Origin: Nocardioides marmoriginsengisoli
GTDB lineage: Bacteria; Actinomycetota; Actinomycetes; Propionibacteriales; Nocardioidaceae
Direction of reading: 5' to 3'
Length of the DNA: 64,000 nucleotides
NCBI RefSeq assembly: GCF_003725695.1
Contig: NZ_RJSE01000007.1
Location: 1,490,508 to 1,554,507, forward strand
Below are positions 49,426 to 57,564 of this stretch, in pieces (position 1 is the stretch's first letter; each line of letters opens with the position of its first letter). Position numbers and translations under genes: made by a program. The notes beneath the pieces were generated by a model that did not search any database, was not told the origin of the DNA, and saw nothing but the letters and a program-made list of their open reading frames with translations.

Positions 49426-52089
49426 TCAGCCGACCTGGTCGGCCGCGAGCTCGAAGTAGAGGCCGCGGCGCTCCAGCAGCTCGGCATGGGTGCCGCGCTC
49501 GGCCACCCGGCCGGCGTCGAGGACCAGGATCTGGTCGGCGTCGCGGACCGTCGAGAGCCGGTGCGCGACGACGAAGACCGTGCGATCCGCGGCTGCCGCG
49601 CGCAGGCTCGCCTGCAGGGCCGCCTCGGACTCGGCGTCGAGGGCGCTGGTGGCCTCGTCGAGCAGCAGGATCGTCGGGTCCCGGTAGAGCGCGCGGGCGA
49701 CGCAGATGCGCTGCCGCTCGCCGCCGGAGAGCCGGGTGCCGCGCTCGCCCACCCGGGTCTGGTAGCCGAGCGGCAACCGGCGTACGAAGTCGTCCGCGGT
49801 CGCCGCGCGAGCCGCCCGCGCGAGCCGCTCGGGGTCGACCTCGTCCGCGCCGACGGCGATGTTCTCCGCGATCGTGCCGTCGAAGAGGTGACTGTCCTGG
49901 AGCACGATCCCGAGGCGGCGCCGGTGCGCTCGCAGGTCGATGCCGGCGAGGTCGACGCCGTCGCAGGTGATCGTGCCGGACTCGGGCTGCAGCAGCGCGG
50001 CGAGCAGGAGCAGCAGGGTGCTCTTGCCGGCGCCCGACCGCCCGACGATCGCGACGGTCTCGCCGGGGCCCGCCTGCAGGGTGATGTCGTCCAGCACCCG
50101 CCGGCCGGTCGCGCCGGGATGCCGGAAGCCGACCCGGTCGAACCGGACCCGGCCGTCGCCCGGTGCCGGCGCGATGCCCTCGCCGACCTGCTCGGGCCGG
50201 TGGTCGACGAACTCGCCGAGACGGTCGAGGAGCACCCGGCCCTGCTGGAAGACGTCCCACAGCGACAGCAGCTGGGTCAGCGGCGCGCTGGTCAGCATCA
50301 CCAGGGACAGGAACGGGACGTACTCGCTGATCGGGATGGTGCCCTCGACGACCTGGTAGGAGCCGTAGGAGATCGCCAGCGCGAGCGGCACCAGCGCCAC
50401 CACCGCGAGCGCGCCCTCGTAGAGCATGATCGTGAAGTCGGCACTGAACAGCCGGCCGGCGAGGTCGTCGAACTGGCCGGCGAGGCGTCGCTGGAGCTGG
50501 GGTTCGGCGCCGGTGGCCTTCACCGTGTCGATCCCGCGGATCGCGTCGATCTGGCGGGACTTGTAGCGGCCCCAGGATTCCTCGAGGCTCTGGAAGGCCG
50601 GGCGCAGCTTGCGCCGCGAGATGTACATCAGCACCAGGTAGAACGGGACGACCACGAGGTAGACGGCCGGCAGCCGGACGTCCCAGTGCGCCATGATCGC
50701 CCAGGCCCCGACGACCTGGAAGAGTGCCACGAAGGCGCCGACCCCACGGGTCAGGAAGAAGCTGCGCACCTCGCGCAGGCCGTTGAGCCGGCGCTCGATG
50801 TCGCCGGTCCTGCGGTTCGCGAAGAACGTCACCGGGAGGGCGAGCAGCGTCTCGGCGACCCGGTCGAGGCTGGCCCGGTCGATCCGCAGCGCCGCGCGGG
50901 TGATCACGTACCGCTGGACCACGGTGAGGCCGGCCGCGAGCCCGAGGACGCCGAGCACGATCAGCATCACCGGGAGCAGCGAGGCGGTGTCGTCGCGCTG
51001 GATGACCTTCTCGATCACCCACTTGCTGGACAGCGGTACCGCGAGGGTCGATGCGGCGATGCCGATCCCGCAGAGGGTGGCGATCGTGATCGCCGGCCAC
51101 TCGGCCCGCAGGAACGGCCGGAAGAACGGTCCGCCGGAGGATGCGACCGGTGCCTCGGCCAGCTTCTCGGTGGGTGCCGTCAGCAGCGCGAAGCCGGTGA
51201 AGCGTTCCTCGAAGGCCGACCGGCTCAGCGACCCGGAGGACCCGACCGGATCCATCACCCGGACCTGCTTGCGGTCGACCTTGTCGAGCACCACCCAGTG
51301 GTTGCCGTCGACGTGGCAGAGCGCCGGGAGGGGCAGCTCGTCGAGGCGCGACGGCGAGACCGTCGTCATCGCCGAGGTCAGGCCCAGCGCCTGGGCGCCG
51401 TGGTGGAGGCCGAGCAGGCTGGTGCCGTCCGAGGCCGACGACACGGCCTCCCGGACCGCGACCAGGCTGACCGGGTGGCCGAAGGCGCGGCAGATCGCTG
51501 CCAGTGCCGCCGCGCCGCAGTCCATCTGGTCGAGCGCGAAGACCTGCGGCACCCGGGGGCGCTTGCGGGAGCGGAAGGGCGCCCAGTCGTCGCTGGACGC
51601 GGTCTCCGCCGCCGGGGGCGCGGCGCCAACGGGATCGGAAGCCGGCGGATCGGGGAGCCGCGCGTGCCGGCGCCGGCGGCGCCGCTCCGGCGGGGGCGCG
51701 ATCGTGGCGTCGCGGAAGGCCGCTCCGGTCGGTGGCCAGAGCTTGGTCAGCGACCTCGCGATCGTGCCGTGCAACGTCAGCGTCTGCAGCGGCCCGGTGG
51801 CGCGGACGCTCACCGGTGACGGCTCCCGGGCGGCCGCCTCCGGTGCGATCAGTGCGCCGGGCCCCAGCAGCCCGAGCTGGACCTCGGCCCCGTCGTGACC
51901 GCGAGCGCTCGCCCGGGCCCGGCCGCGGACGACGATGTGGACGGTGTCGGGGACGGCGCCCTCCGTCACGAGCTCGTCGCCGAGGTCGTGGTGCGCGGCG
52001 CCGAGAGCCCCGGCGATCAGCCGGCGTACCTCGAACGGGGCGTCGTCGAGGTCGAGGAGCCCGGCCGGCAGGCGTGATCCGAGATCCAT
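49426..52089 (-). CDS. Peptidase-containing ABC exporter with N-terminal cyclic-nucleotide-binding-like domain
   Basis: 887 residues. Residues 1-115: a cNMP-binding-like domain (EGAVPDTVHIVVRGRA), but its phosphate cassette (GALIAPEAAAREPSPVSVRA) lacks the usual FGE and the Arg. An Arg-rich linker (135-145) follows. Residues 180-300: C39 peptidase with Cys191 (DQMDCGAAAL), His264 and Asp280. Residues 330-610: six-helix ABC exporter. Residues 645-887: ATPase with Walker A GRSGAGKS (683-690), Q731, LSGGE (787-791) and Walker B ILLLDE (807-812). It cuts double-glycine leaders and exports the product. The substrate candidate is the peptide at 52920-53072 in the same operon. Confidence 0.93.
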   Translation of the reverse strand: MDLGSRLPAGLLDLDDAPFEVRRLIAGALGAAHHDLGDELVTEGAVPDTVHIVVRGRARASARGHDGAEVQLGLLGPGALIAPEAAAREPSPVSVRATGPLQTLTLHGTIARSLTKLWPPTGAAFRDATIAPPPERRRRRRHARLPDPPASDPVGAAPPAAETASSDDWAPFRSRKRPRVPQVFALDQMDCGAAALAAICRAFGHPVSLVAVREAVSSASDGTSLLGLHHGAQALGLTSAMTTVSPSRLDELPLPALCHVDGNHWVVLDKVDRKQVRVMDPVGSSGSLSRSAFEERFTGFALLTAPTEKLAEAPVASSGGPFFRPFLRAEWPAITIATLCGIGIAASTLAVPLSSKWVIEKVIQRDDTASLLPVMLIVLGVLGLAAGLTVVQRYVITRAALRIDRASLDRVAETLLALPVTFFANRRTGDIERRLNGLREVRSFFLTRGVGAFVALFQVVGAWAIMAHWDVRLPAVYLVVVPFYLVLMYISRRKLRPAFQSLEESWGRYKSRQIDAIRGIDTVKATGAEPQLQRRLAGQFDDLAGRLFSADFTIMLYEGALAVVALVPLALAISYGSYQVVEGTIPISEYVPFLSLVMLTSAPLTQLLSLWDVFQQGRVLLDRLGEFVDHRPEQVGEGIAPAPGDGRVRFDRVGFRHPGATGRRVLDDITLQAGPGETVAIVGRSGAGKSTLLLLLAALLQPESGTITCDGVDLAGIDLRAHRRRLGIVLQDSHLFDGTIAENIAVGADEVDPERLARAARAATADDFVRRLPLGYQTRVGERGTRLSGGERQRICVARALYRDPTILLLDEATSALDAESEAALQASLRAAAADRTVFVVAHRLSTVRDADQILVLDAGRVAERGTHAELLERRGLYFELAADQVG

Positions 52090-52095
52090 CGCTGC

Positions 52096-52923
52096 TCAGG
52101 TCCCGATGTGCCGCGCCACGGCCCGGGAGAGGGCGTCGGCCCGGACGACGGCCTCGGCACGACCCCGGGTCGCCGGGTCGGCCAGCGTCGGTTCGGTGCG
52201 GGCGACCACGGTGACGAGGGCCCAGCCGGGATCGGCCTGGACGGGTCCGACCAGCTCTCCGGTGCGGGCTCCCGCCAGAGCGGCGCGGAGGTTCGGCGCG
52301 CCGATGCTGCCGAGGACGTCGGCGGATTCCTGCGCCGACGTCCCTGCCCGGCGGGCGGCGTCGCGCAGGTCGGCTCCGTCGTGGAGGACCTGGTGGCGCA
52401 GCTCCTCGGCGACCTCGCGGCGCTCGGTCGTGACGCTGAGGGTGTCCAGGTGGGTCCAGTCGAGTCGACGCGACTCGATCGCCGAGGTCAGCGCCTCGGT
52501 CGTGGTGCTCGCACCGATCAGCCGGTCGGTCCAGCCGGCCGGGTCGAAGCCGGCCGCGTCCATGGGGGCGGCACCGAGCTCGCAGGCGGCCGCGGCGGCG
52601 CTCACCACCTCCGCGGTGATCGCGTCGAAGGTGCCCGAGCACAGCAGCGTGCACCAGTCGGACGCCGTGGAGGTGCCGGCGGCTGCGTCCCGGGTCCAGC
52701 TCCGGAAGTCGTCACCGGTGAGGTCCCACGCGGCCAGCCATGCCTCCAGCTGATCTGCGGTCAGCAGGCCGCGCGCTCTGCGGAAGTCCTCCTCGGCGCG
52801 CTCCGCGCTCGCCGCCGTGACGGCTGCTCCGCGGTCGCCGACCCGCGCACGTCGTACGAGGTCGGCGACCGTGAAGACGACGCCGTTCGCGGTGAAGACC
52901 CGGCGGTCGTTGAGCAGGGTCAG
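52096..52923 (-). CDS. PpiC/SurA-like protein of a peptide export operon
   Basis: 275 residues. N-terminal helical region (RVFTANGVVFTVADLVRRARV, then AERAEEDFRRARGLLTADQL) as in SurA-type chaperones, and a C-terminal PpiC-like rotamase segment (RTGELVGPVQADPGWALVTVVARTEP). No signal peptide, so cytosolic. There is no ATG, GTG or TTG near the start: the best start is CTG at 52923 (or 52917), overlapping the precursor's stop (CTGA). PpiC-related proteins are known in peptide-maturation neighbourhoods (memory). It probably handles the precursor before export. 6 nt from the exporter gene. Confidence 0.75.
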   Translation of the reverse strand: MTLLNDRRVFTANGVVFTVADLVRRARVGDRGAAVTAASAERAEEDFRRARGLLTADQLEAWLAAWDLTGDDFRSWTRDAAAGTSTASDWCTLLCSGTFDAITAEVVSAAAAACELGAAPMDAAGFDPAGWTDRLIGASTTTEALTSAIESRRLDWTHLDTLSVTTERREVAEELRHQVLHDGADLRDAARRAGTSAQESADVLGSIGAPNLRAALAGARTGELVGPVQADPGWALVTVVARTEPTLADPATRGRAEAVVRADALSRAVARHIGT

Positions 52924-53072
52924 TCGATGTGGCCGAAGACGGTCACGAGGATGCCGCCGACGAGGGCGATCACGGCCGGTCCGATGTCCAGGAAGGCCGC
53001 TCCGCCGACGACACCGGAGGCGTCGGTCTCGGTGGGTGCAAGGTCCTTGAAGGTGTTCATGAGGTACCCCAT
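52920..53072 (-). CDS. Double-glycine precursor peptide (bacteriocin or signal candidate)
   Basis: 50 residues. Leader of 24: MGYLMNTFKDLAPTETDASG then VVGG, with Gly-Gly at 23-24, Val at -4 and an acid residue (Asp) at -8, as in leaders cut by C39 peptidases. Predicted mature 26-mer: AAFLDIGPAVIALVGG followed by ILVTVFGHID, strongly hydrophobic, with no Cys or Ser and one Thr, so no lanthionine or thiazole chemistry is expected. A second Gly-Gly at 39-40 offers a later cut. The ATG at 53072 has GGGAG about 8 nt upstream; an ATG at 53060 would shorten the leader by four residues. First gene of the export operon. Confidence 0.8.
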   Translation of the reverse strand: MGYLMNTFKDLAPTETDASGVVGGAAFLDIGPAVIALVGGILVTVFGHID

Positions 53073-53114
53073 CTCGTTGTCTCCCGGACTGGGGGCCCGG
53101 GTAGGTGCTCTCTC

Positions 53115-53143
53115 TTTGTAGGCGCGGTCCCCGCGATTTACAA
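53115..53143 (-). promoter_or_regulatory. Promoter of the peptide export operon
   Basis: On the minus strand, -35 TTGTAA (53138-53143), exact 17-nt spacer and -10 TACAAA (53115-53120), each 4 of 6 to the consensus. The predicted start near 53108 leaves a leader of about 36 nt with the ribosome site. The spacer holds a small inverted repeat (CGCGG/CCGCG). Confidence 0.6.
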
Positions 53144-53262
53144 CGGACGGACGGCGGGTCGGCGTTACGTTTTTGTTGCCGGCCCGGCGTTCTGTTCCGC
53201 AACGTCGCTTTTGTGGTGGTGCTCGTGGGAATACCGGTCGGCGGCGCCGGGTTGCGGCAGTC

Positions 53263-53883
53263 ATGACGACTTCTGACGCCGCGACCGGAACCGCAGACTT
53301 CTGGTTCGACCCGCTGTGCCCGTTCGCCTGGATCACGTCTCGCTGGATCCTCGAGGTCGAGAAGGTCCGCGACGTCCACGTGAAGTGGCACGTGATGAGC
53401 CTGGCGTACCTGAACAAGGACAAGGACATCCCGGAGCAGTACCGCGAGCTGCTGGCACCGGCCTGGGGCCCCGTGCGGGTGCTGATCGCCGCGTCGGCCA
53501 AGCATGGCGACGAGGTGCTGTTCCCGCTCTACAACGCCTTCGGCACCCGGATCCACCACCAGAAGCTGCCGATCGACCGGGACATGATCGAGGCGGTCCT
53601 GGCCGAGGTCGGCCTCGAGTCCGAGCTGGCCGACGCGATGGACGACTCCTCGCTGGACGAGGCGGTCGCCGCGTCGCACCACGAGGGCATGGACCAGGTC
53701 GGCGACGACGTCGGCACCCCGACGATCGCGATCAACGGGACCGCCTTCTTCGGGCCGGTGCTCAGCGCCATCCCGCGCGGCGAGGAGGCCGGCAAGCTCT
53801 GGGACGGCGCGGTCGCGCTGGCGGCGTACCCGCACTTCTTCGAGCTCAAGCGCACCCGCACGGGCGAGCTGGACTTCAGCTAG
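53263..53883 (+). CDS. Mycothiol-dependent nitroreductase/oxidoreductase family protein (Rv2466c-like) with CPFA active site
   Basis: 206 residues, DsbA-like thioredoxin fold with an inserted helical domain. The N-terminus [18 protein letters not shown] and the C-terminus GVAFFGP-type segment and [17 protein letters not shown] match Rv2466c of Mycobacterium tuberculosis very closely from memory. The family's CPWC motif is CPFA here (Cys19 kept, second Cys replaced by Ala22), so only one redox cysteine remains; a mono-cysteine mechanism with mycothiol is possible. Cytosolic. Divergent from the peptide operon. Confidence 0.9.
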   Translation: MTTSDAATGTADFWFDPLCPFAWITSRWILEVEKVRDVHVKWHVMSLAYLNKDKDIPEQYRELLAPAWGPVRVLIAASAKHGDEVLFPLYNAFGTRIHHQKLPIDRDMIEAVLAEVGLESELADAMDDSSLDEAVAASHHEGMDQVGDDVGTPTIAINGTAFFGPVLSAIPRGEEAGKLWDGAVALAAYPHFFELKRTRTGELDFS

Positions 53884-53921
53884 GGCGGTCGGGGCGGTAC
53901 AGGCACGCCGCCGCCGCTCAC

Positions 53922-53927
53922 TAGGAT
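53922..53927 (+). promoter_or_regulatory. -10 element of metG (leaderless)
   Basis: TAGGAT ends 7 nt before the ATG at 53935. No ribosome site. Confidence 0.55.
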
Positions 53928-53934
53928 CAACGTC

Positions 53935-55728
53935 ATGACCCGAGTCCTCTCCGCCGTTGCCTGGCCGTACGCGAACGGGCCCCGGCACATCGGGCACGTC
54001 GCCGGTTTCGGCGTTCCCTCCGACGTGTTCAGCCGGTACATGCGGATGGCGGGCCACGACGTGCTGATGGTCTCGGGGACCGACGAGCACGGCACCCCGA
54101 TCCTGATCGCGGCCGACGAGGCCGGGATGACGCCGCAGCAGCTGGCCGACCAGAACCACCGGATCATCGCCGGTGACCTGGCCGCTCTGGGGATCTCCTA
54201 CGACCTCTACACCCGGACGACGACCCGCAACCACACCGCGGTCGTCCAGGAGCTGTTCACCGGGGTCTTCGAGAACGGCTACTTCCTGGAGCGGACGACC
54301 AAGGGCGCGATCTCGCCGTCGACCGGCCGGACGCTCCCGGACCGCTACATCGAGGGCACCTGCCCGATCTGCGGGTACGACGGCGCCCGCGGCGACCAGT
54401 GCGACAACTGCGGCAACCAGCTCGACCCGGCCGACCTGAAGAACCCGCGTTCGAAGATCAACGGCGAGACTCCGGAGTTCATCGAGACCCAGCACTTCTT
54501 CCTGGACCTGCCGGCGCTCGCCGAGGCGCTCAAGACCTGGCTCGACGAGCGCGAGGCCAGCGGGACCTGGCGTCCCAACGTGATCAAGTTCAGCCAGAAC
54601 ATCCTCGAGGACATCCGGCCGCGGGCGATGTCGCGGGACATCGACTGGGGGATCCCGATCCCGCTGGACGGCTGGCGGGACAACCCGACCAAGCGGCTCT
54701 ACGTCTGGTTCGACGCGGTGATCGGCTACCTGTCGGCGTCGATCGAGTGGGCCCGGCGCGGGGACGACCCCGAGGCCTGGCGGCAGTGGTGGAACTCGCC
54801 GGAGGCGCTGAGCTACTACTTCATGGGCAAGGACAACATCACCTTCCACAGCCAGATCTGGCCGGCCGAGCTGCTGGCCTACGCCGGCAAGGGCGACAAG
54901 GGCGGTTCGCTGCACGCGTACGGGGAGCTGAACCTGCCGACCGAGGTCGTCTCCAGCGAGTTCCTGACGATGGAGGGCAAGAAGTTCTCCTCCTCGAAGC
55001 GGGTCGTGATCTACGTCCACGACCTGCTGTCCCGCTACCAGCCGGACGCGTTCCGGTACTTCGTCGCGGCAGCGGGGCCGGAGAACCAGGACTCGGACTT
55101 CACCTGGGCCGAGTTCGTCCGGCGTACCAACGACGAGCTCGTCGCCGGCTGGGGCAACCTGGTCAACCGGACCGCGACCCTGATCAACAAGAACTTCGAG
55201 GCGATCCCGCCGGCCGGCGCGCTGACCACCGAGGACGCCGAGCTGCTGGCCGCCGTCGACGCCGGGTTCGGCGCGGTCGGTGAGCTGATCGGGCGGCACC
55301 GGCAGAAGGCGGCGATCAGCGAGGCGATGCGGCTGGTCGGCGAGGTCAACAAGTACGTGACCGACACCGAGCCGTGGAAGCTCAAGGGCGAGGAGAACCG
55401 TGAGCGACTGGGCACCGTGCTGCACGTCATCGCGCAGTGCGTCTCCGACCTCAACCTGATCCTGTCGCCGTTCCTGCCGTTCTCGGCGAACGCCGTCGAC
55501 GCGACCTTCGGCGGCAGCGGGGAGATCGCGCCGATGCCGCGGATCGTCGAGGCCGACGACCTCGACGGGGGAGCGGGCTACCCGATCCTCACCGGTGACT
55601 ACACCGGCGTACCGGCGTGGGAGCGGCGTCCGCTCGTGGTCGGCACCCCGGTCGCCAAGCCGACGCCCGTGTTCACCAAGCTGGACCCGTCGGTGATCGA
55701 GGAGGAGCTCGCCCGGCTGGACTCCTAG
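53935..55728 (+). CDS. metG: Methionyl-tRNA synthetase
   Basis: 597-residue class I synthetase charging tRNA-Met. HIGH at residues 18-21 ([11 protein letters not shown]), the zinc knuckle [18 protein letters not shown] (Cys143, 146, 156, 159), the KMSKS-type loop KKFSSSK (349-355) and the anticodon-binding helical domain ([13 protein letters not shown]-type region near 400). It ends soon after that domain without the C-terminal tRNA-binding (EMAPII-like) extension. Cytosolic. The stop TAG is shared within CTAG with the convergent YrdB-type gene. Confidence 0.97.
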   Translation: MTRVLSAVAWPYANGPRHIGHVAGFGVPSDVFSRYMRMAGHDVLMVSGTDEHGTPILIAADEAGMTPQQLADQNHRIIAGDLAALGISYDLYTRTTTRNHTAVVQELFTGVFENGYFLERTTKGAISPSTGRTLPDRYIEGTCPICGYDGARGDQCDNCGNQLDPADLKNPRSKINGETPEFIETQHFFLDLPALAEALKTWLDEREASGTWRPNVIKFSQNILEDIRPRAMSRDIDWGIPIPLDGWRDNPTKRLYVWFDAVIGYLSASIEWARRGDDPEAWRQWWNSPEALSYYFMGKDNITFHSQIWPAELLAYAGKGDKGGSLHAYGELNLPTEVVSSEFLTMEGKKFSSSKRVVIYVHDLLSRYQPDAFRYFVAAAGPENQDSDFTWAEFVRRTNDELVAGWGNLVNRTATLINKNFEAIPPAGALTTEDAELLAAVDAGFGAVGELIGRHRQKAAISEAMRLVGEVNKYVTDTEPWKLKGEENRERLGTVLHVIAQCVSDLNLILSPFLPFSANAVDATFGGSGEIAPMPRIVEADDLDGGAGYPILTGDYTGVPAWERRPLVVGTPVAKPTPVFTKLDPSVIEEELARLDS

Positions 55729-56063
55729 TCGGTGACCAGCACCTTGATGGACGGCAGCTGCGCCAGCGCGTTGATCAGCACGGAGAACGCGAAGTAGGCG
55801 ATCGCCAGGGTCTCGTGCCCGGAGACCCACAGGCCGACCGAGGCGAGCGTGAAGACCAGCACCTTGACGACCGGGCGCACCCAGCGGCCGCCGTACCGGG
55901 CCTTGGGCGAGGCGAACAGGTACCAGACGACGACCACCGCGAGTGCGGCCGCGATCGCCAGCGGGGTGCCGCCCTGGTACTCGCCCCACGTCGCCGCGGC
56001 GGAGATCGCCAGCAGCTCGTCGACGAAGACCAGGAACAGCACGGACCAACCGAAGATCGCCAT
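55725..56063 (-). CDS. YrdB-family (DUF2568) membrane protein
   Basis: 112 residues with four hydrophobic helices: [20 protein letters not shown] (1-22), [20 protein letters not shown] (33-52), a short soluble stretch [23 protein letters not shown] (68-80) and [16 protein letters not shown] (86-101). This is the layout of the YrdB/DUF2568 family (Glu in helix 1, conserved Pro/Lys-Arg loop). Function unknown. Its last codons overlap metG by 4 bp. Leaderless, with a -10 back-to-back with the neighbouring gene's. Confidence 0.86.
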   Translation of the reverse strand: MAIFGWSVLFLVFVDELLAISAAATWGEYQGGTPLAIAAALAVVVVWYLFASPKARYGGRWVRPVVKVLVFTLASVGLWVSGHETLAIAYFAFSVLINALAQLPSIKVLVTD

Positions 56064-56069
56064 GCTCGC

Positions 56070-56075
56070 AGCCTA
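56070..56075 (-). promoter_or_regulatory. -10 element of the YrdB-type gene (leaderless)
   Basis: TAGGCT on the minus strand ends 6 nt before the ATG at 56063. Confidence 0.5.
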
Positions 56076-56086
56076 GGACCAGGAAC

Positions 56087-56092
56087 TAGGGT
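56087..56092 (+). promoter_or_regulatory. -10 element of the LURP-one-like gene (leaderless)
   Basis: TAGGGT ends 7 nt before the GTG at 56100. Only 11 nt separate it from the divergent -10 element. Confidence 0.5.
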
Positions 56093-56099
56093 TTACCCC

Positions 56100-56684
56100 G
56101 TGACCGAGCCCAAGCACGAGCCGCCGATGCACCTGCCCGCCTTCTTCATGAAGCAGAAGCTCACCCTGATGGTGAACCGCTACGAGATCCGCGGGGTCGG
56201 ACCCGACGGCGGTCCGGGCGACCTGATCGCGTTCGCGCAGCAGAAGCGGATGGCGTTCAAGGAGCAGGTGACCTTCTACTCCGACGAGCAGCGCACCCGG
56301 GCGGTGTTCTCCTTCAAGGCCCGCCAGGTCATCGACCTCTCCTCCGGCTACGACGTGTACGACGAGCGCGGCGACGCGATCGGCTTCTTCCGCAAGGACT
56401 TCGGCAAGAGCCTGCTGCGCTCGACCTTCCACCTCAACGGCCCGCACGGGCTGGACGCGATCGGCCAGGAGCGCAACCAGGCGATCGCGATCATCCGGCG
56501 CTTCATCGAGCTGCCCTTCACCTTCCACTTCGACTTCGTCGACCAGGCCGGCCGCCCGGTGATGCACGTCGACCGGCAGTTCTCGATGCGCGACCGGTAC
56601 CAGGTCCAGGTGCCCGACCCGCGGCTGGACTTCCGGTTGGCCGCGGCGATGACGGTGGCTCTGGACGCGTTGATGGGGCGCTGA
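56100..56684 (+). CDS. LURP-one-related (tubby-like/scramblase-fold) protein
   Basis: 194 residues: FFMKQKLTLMVNRYEIRGVG, AFAQQKRMAFKEQVTFYSDE, AVFSFKARQVIDLSSGYDVYDERGDAIGFFRKDFGKSLLRSTF, HLNGPHGL and FDFVDQAGRPVMHVDRQFSMRDRYQVQVPD. This repeated beta-barrel pattern fits the LURP-one/tubby-like superfamily (DUF567/phospholipid scramblase-like). No membrane segment. Role unknown. GTG start 7 nt downstream of the -10. It lies 2 nt before the alpha/beta hydrolase gene, so the two are co-transcribed. Confidence 0.8.
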   Translation: MTEPKHEPPMHLPAFFMKQKLTLMVNRYEIRGVGPDGGPGDLIAFAQQKRMAFKEQVTFYSDEQRTRAVFSFKARQVIDLSSGYDVYDERGDAIGFFRKDFGKSLLRSTFHLNGPHGLDAIGQERNQAIAIIRRFIELPFTFHFDFVDQAGRPVMHVDRQFSMRDRYQVQVPDPRLDFRLAAAMTVALDALMGR

Positions 56685-56686
56685 GC

Positions 56687-57562
56687 GTGACGCTCTACCC
56701 GCAGGCGCGGGCCGCGGTGGCGGAGTACGTCAGCGAGCAGCTGGACGCCGACGGGATCGTGGCCGCCCGGGCCGAGGCGCGCGCCGTGGCCGCGGCCGCT
56801 CCCCGGGAGGCGGTGGACCGGGTCGACGAGATCGATGCCGACGGGGTTCGCTGCCGCCTCTACCGCCCGGCCGGAGCGACCGCCGTGACCGTGCACCTGC
56901 ACGGCGGCGGGTTCGTCTTCCACGACATCGACGTGCACGACGCCGCCGCCCGGCGCCTGGCGAACCGGTCCGGGACGGCGGTCCTCAGCGTCGACTACCG
57001 GCGGCCGCCCGAGCACCGCTTCCCGGCGGCACCGGACGATGTGGACACCGTGCTCGGCTGGCTGGGGCGCGAGGCCGCCGGTCTCGGCCTGTCCGGGCCT
57101 TGGTTCGTGCACGGCGACAGCGCCGGCGGGAACCTGGCCCTGGTGGCCGCGCTCCGCAATCCCGGCCGGTTCGCGGCCGTCGCGCTGACCTACCCGTTCC
57201 TGGACCCGTCGGCGGGCTTCGACTCCTACCGGTCCACCGGCGTGGGCTTCGACCCGGACGAGGCGGCCTGGTACTGGGACCAGTACGCCGCCACCGAGGC
57301 CGACCTGGTCAATCCCGACCTGGCGCCGCTGCTCAGCGACCGGCTGGGCACGCTGCCCCCGACGCTGGTGGTCACCGCCGAGCACGACCCGCTGCGCGAC
57401 GAGGGCGAGGAGCTGGCCCGCCGGCTCGCCGAGCTCGGCGTCGTGGTCACCGCCACCCGGTACCTCGGCCAGGTCCACGGGTTCTGGCGCCAGGTCGACG
57501 TCTTCGACGCGGCCGAGCCGCTGACCCGGCAGATCGCCGGCTTCCTCGGCCAGTACCGGTAG
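56687..57562 (+). CDS. Alpha/beta hydrolase of the hormone-sensitive-lipase family
   Basis: 291 residues. Oxyanion motif HLHGGGFVFHD, nucleophile elbow GDSAGGNLAL (Ser), Asp in VVTAEHDPLRDEGE and His in GQVHGFWR: the complete HSL-type triad. It has YRRPPEHRFPAAPDDV, typical of the group. Cytosolic esterase, substrate open. GTG start 2 nt after the preceding gene. Convergent with the cardiolipin synthase gene, gap 2 nt. Confidence 0.93.
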   Translation: MTLYPQARAAVAEYVSEQLDADGIVAARAEARAVAAAAPREAVDRVDEIDADGVRCRLYRPAGATAVTVHLHGGGFVFHDIDVHDAAARRLANRSGTAVLSVDYRRPPEHRFPAAPDDVDTVLGWLGREAAGLGLSGPWFVHGDSAGGNLALVAALRNPGRFAAVALTYPFLDPSAGFDSYRSTGVGFDPDEAAWYWDQYAATEADLVNPDLAPLLSDRLGTLPPTLVVTAEHDPLRDEGEELARRLAELGVVVTATRYLGQVHGFWRQVDVFDAAEPLTRQIAGFLGQYR

Positions 57563-57564
57563 CC

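Noticed and set aside
49364-52654. A 1096-codon open frame on the minus strand in another frame through the exporter
   Set aside because: Arg/Pro/Gly-rich shadow; the exporter frame carries all motifs.
52920-52923. Frameshift joining precursor and PpiC-like protein into one chain
   Set aside because: No slippery run at the junction; the CTGA overlap explains coupling more simply. It was kept only as a test in the findings.
53115-53143. Terminator hairpin from the CGCGG/CCGCG dyad
   Set aside because: Only 5 bp, between two divergent genes, and it coincides with a 17-nt promoter spacer.
52096-56049. A 1317-codon open frame on the minus strand across the precursor, the Rv2466c-like gene and metG
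   Set aside because: Beyond the PpiC-like protein it is a low-complexity Arg/Asp/Val-rich translation opposite well-recognised genes, a usual shadow in GC-rich DNA.
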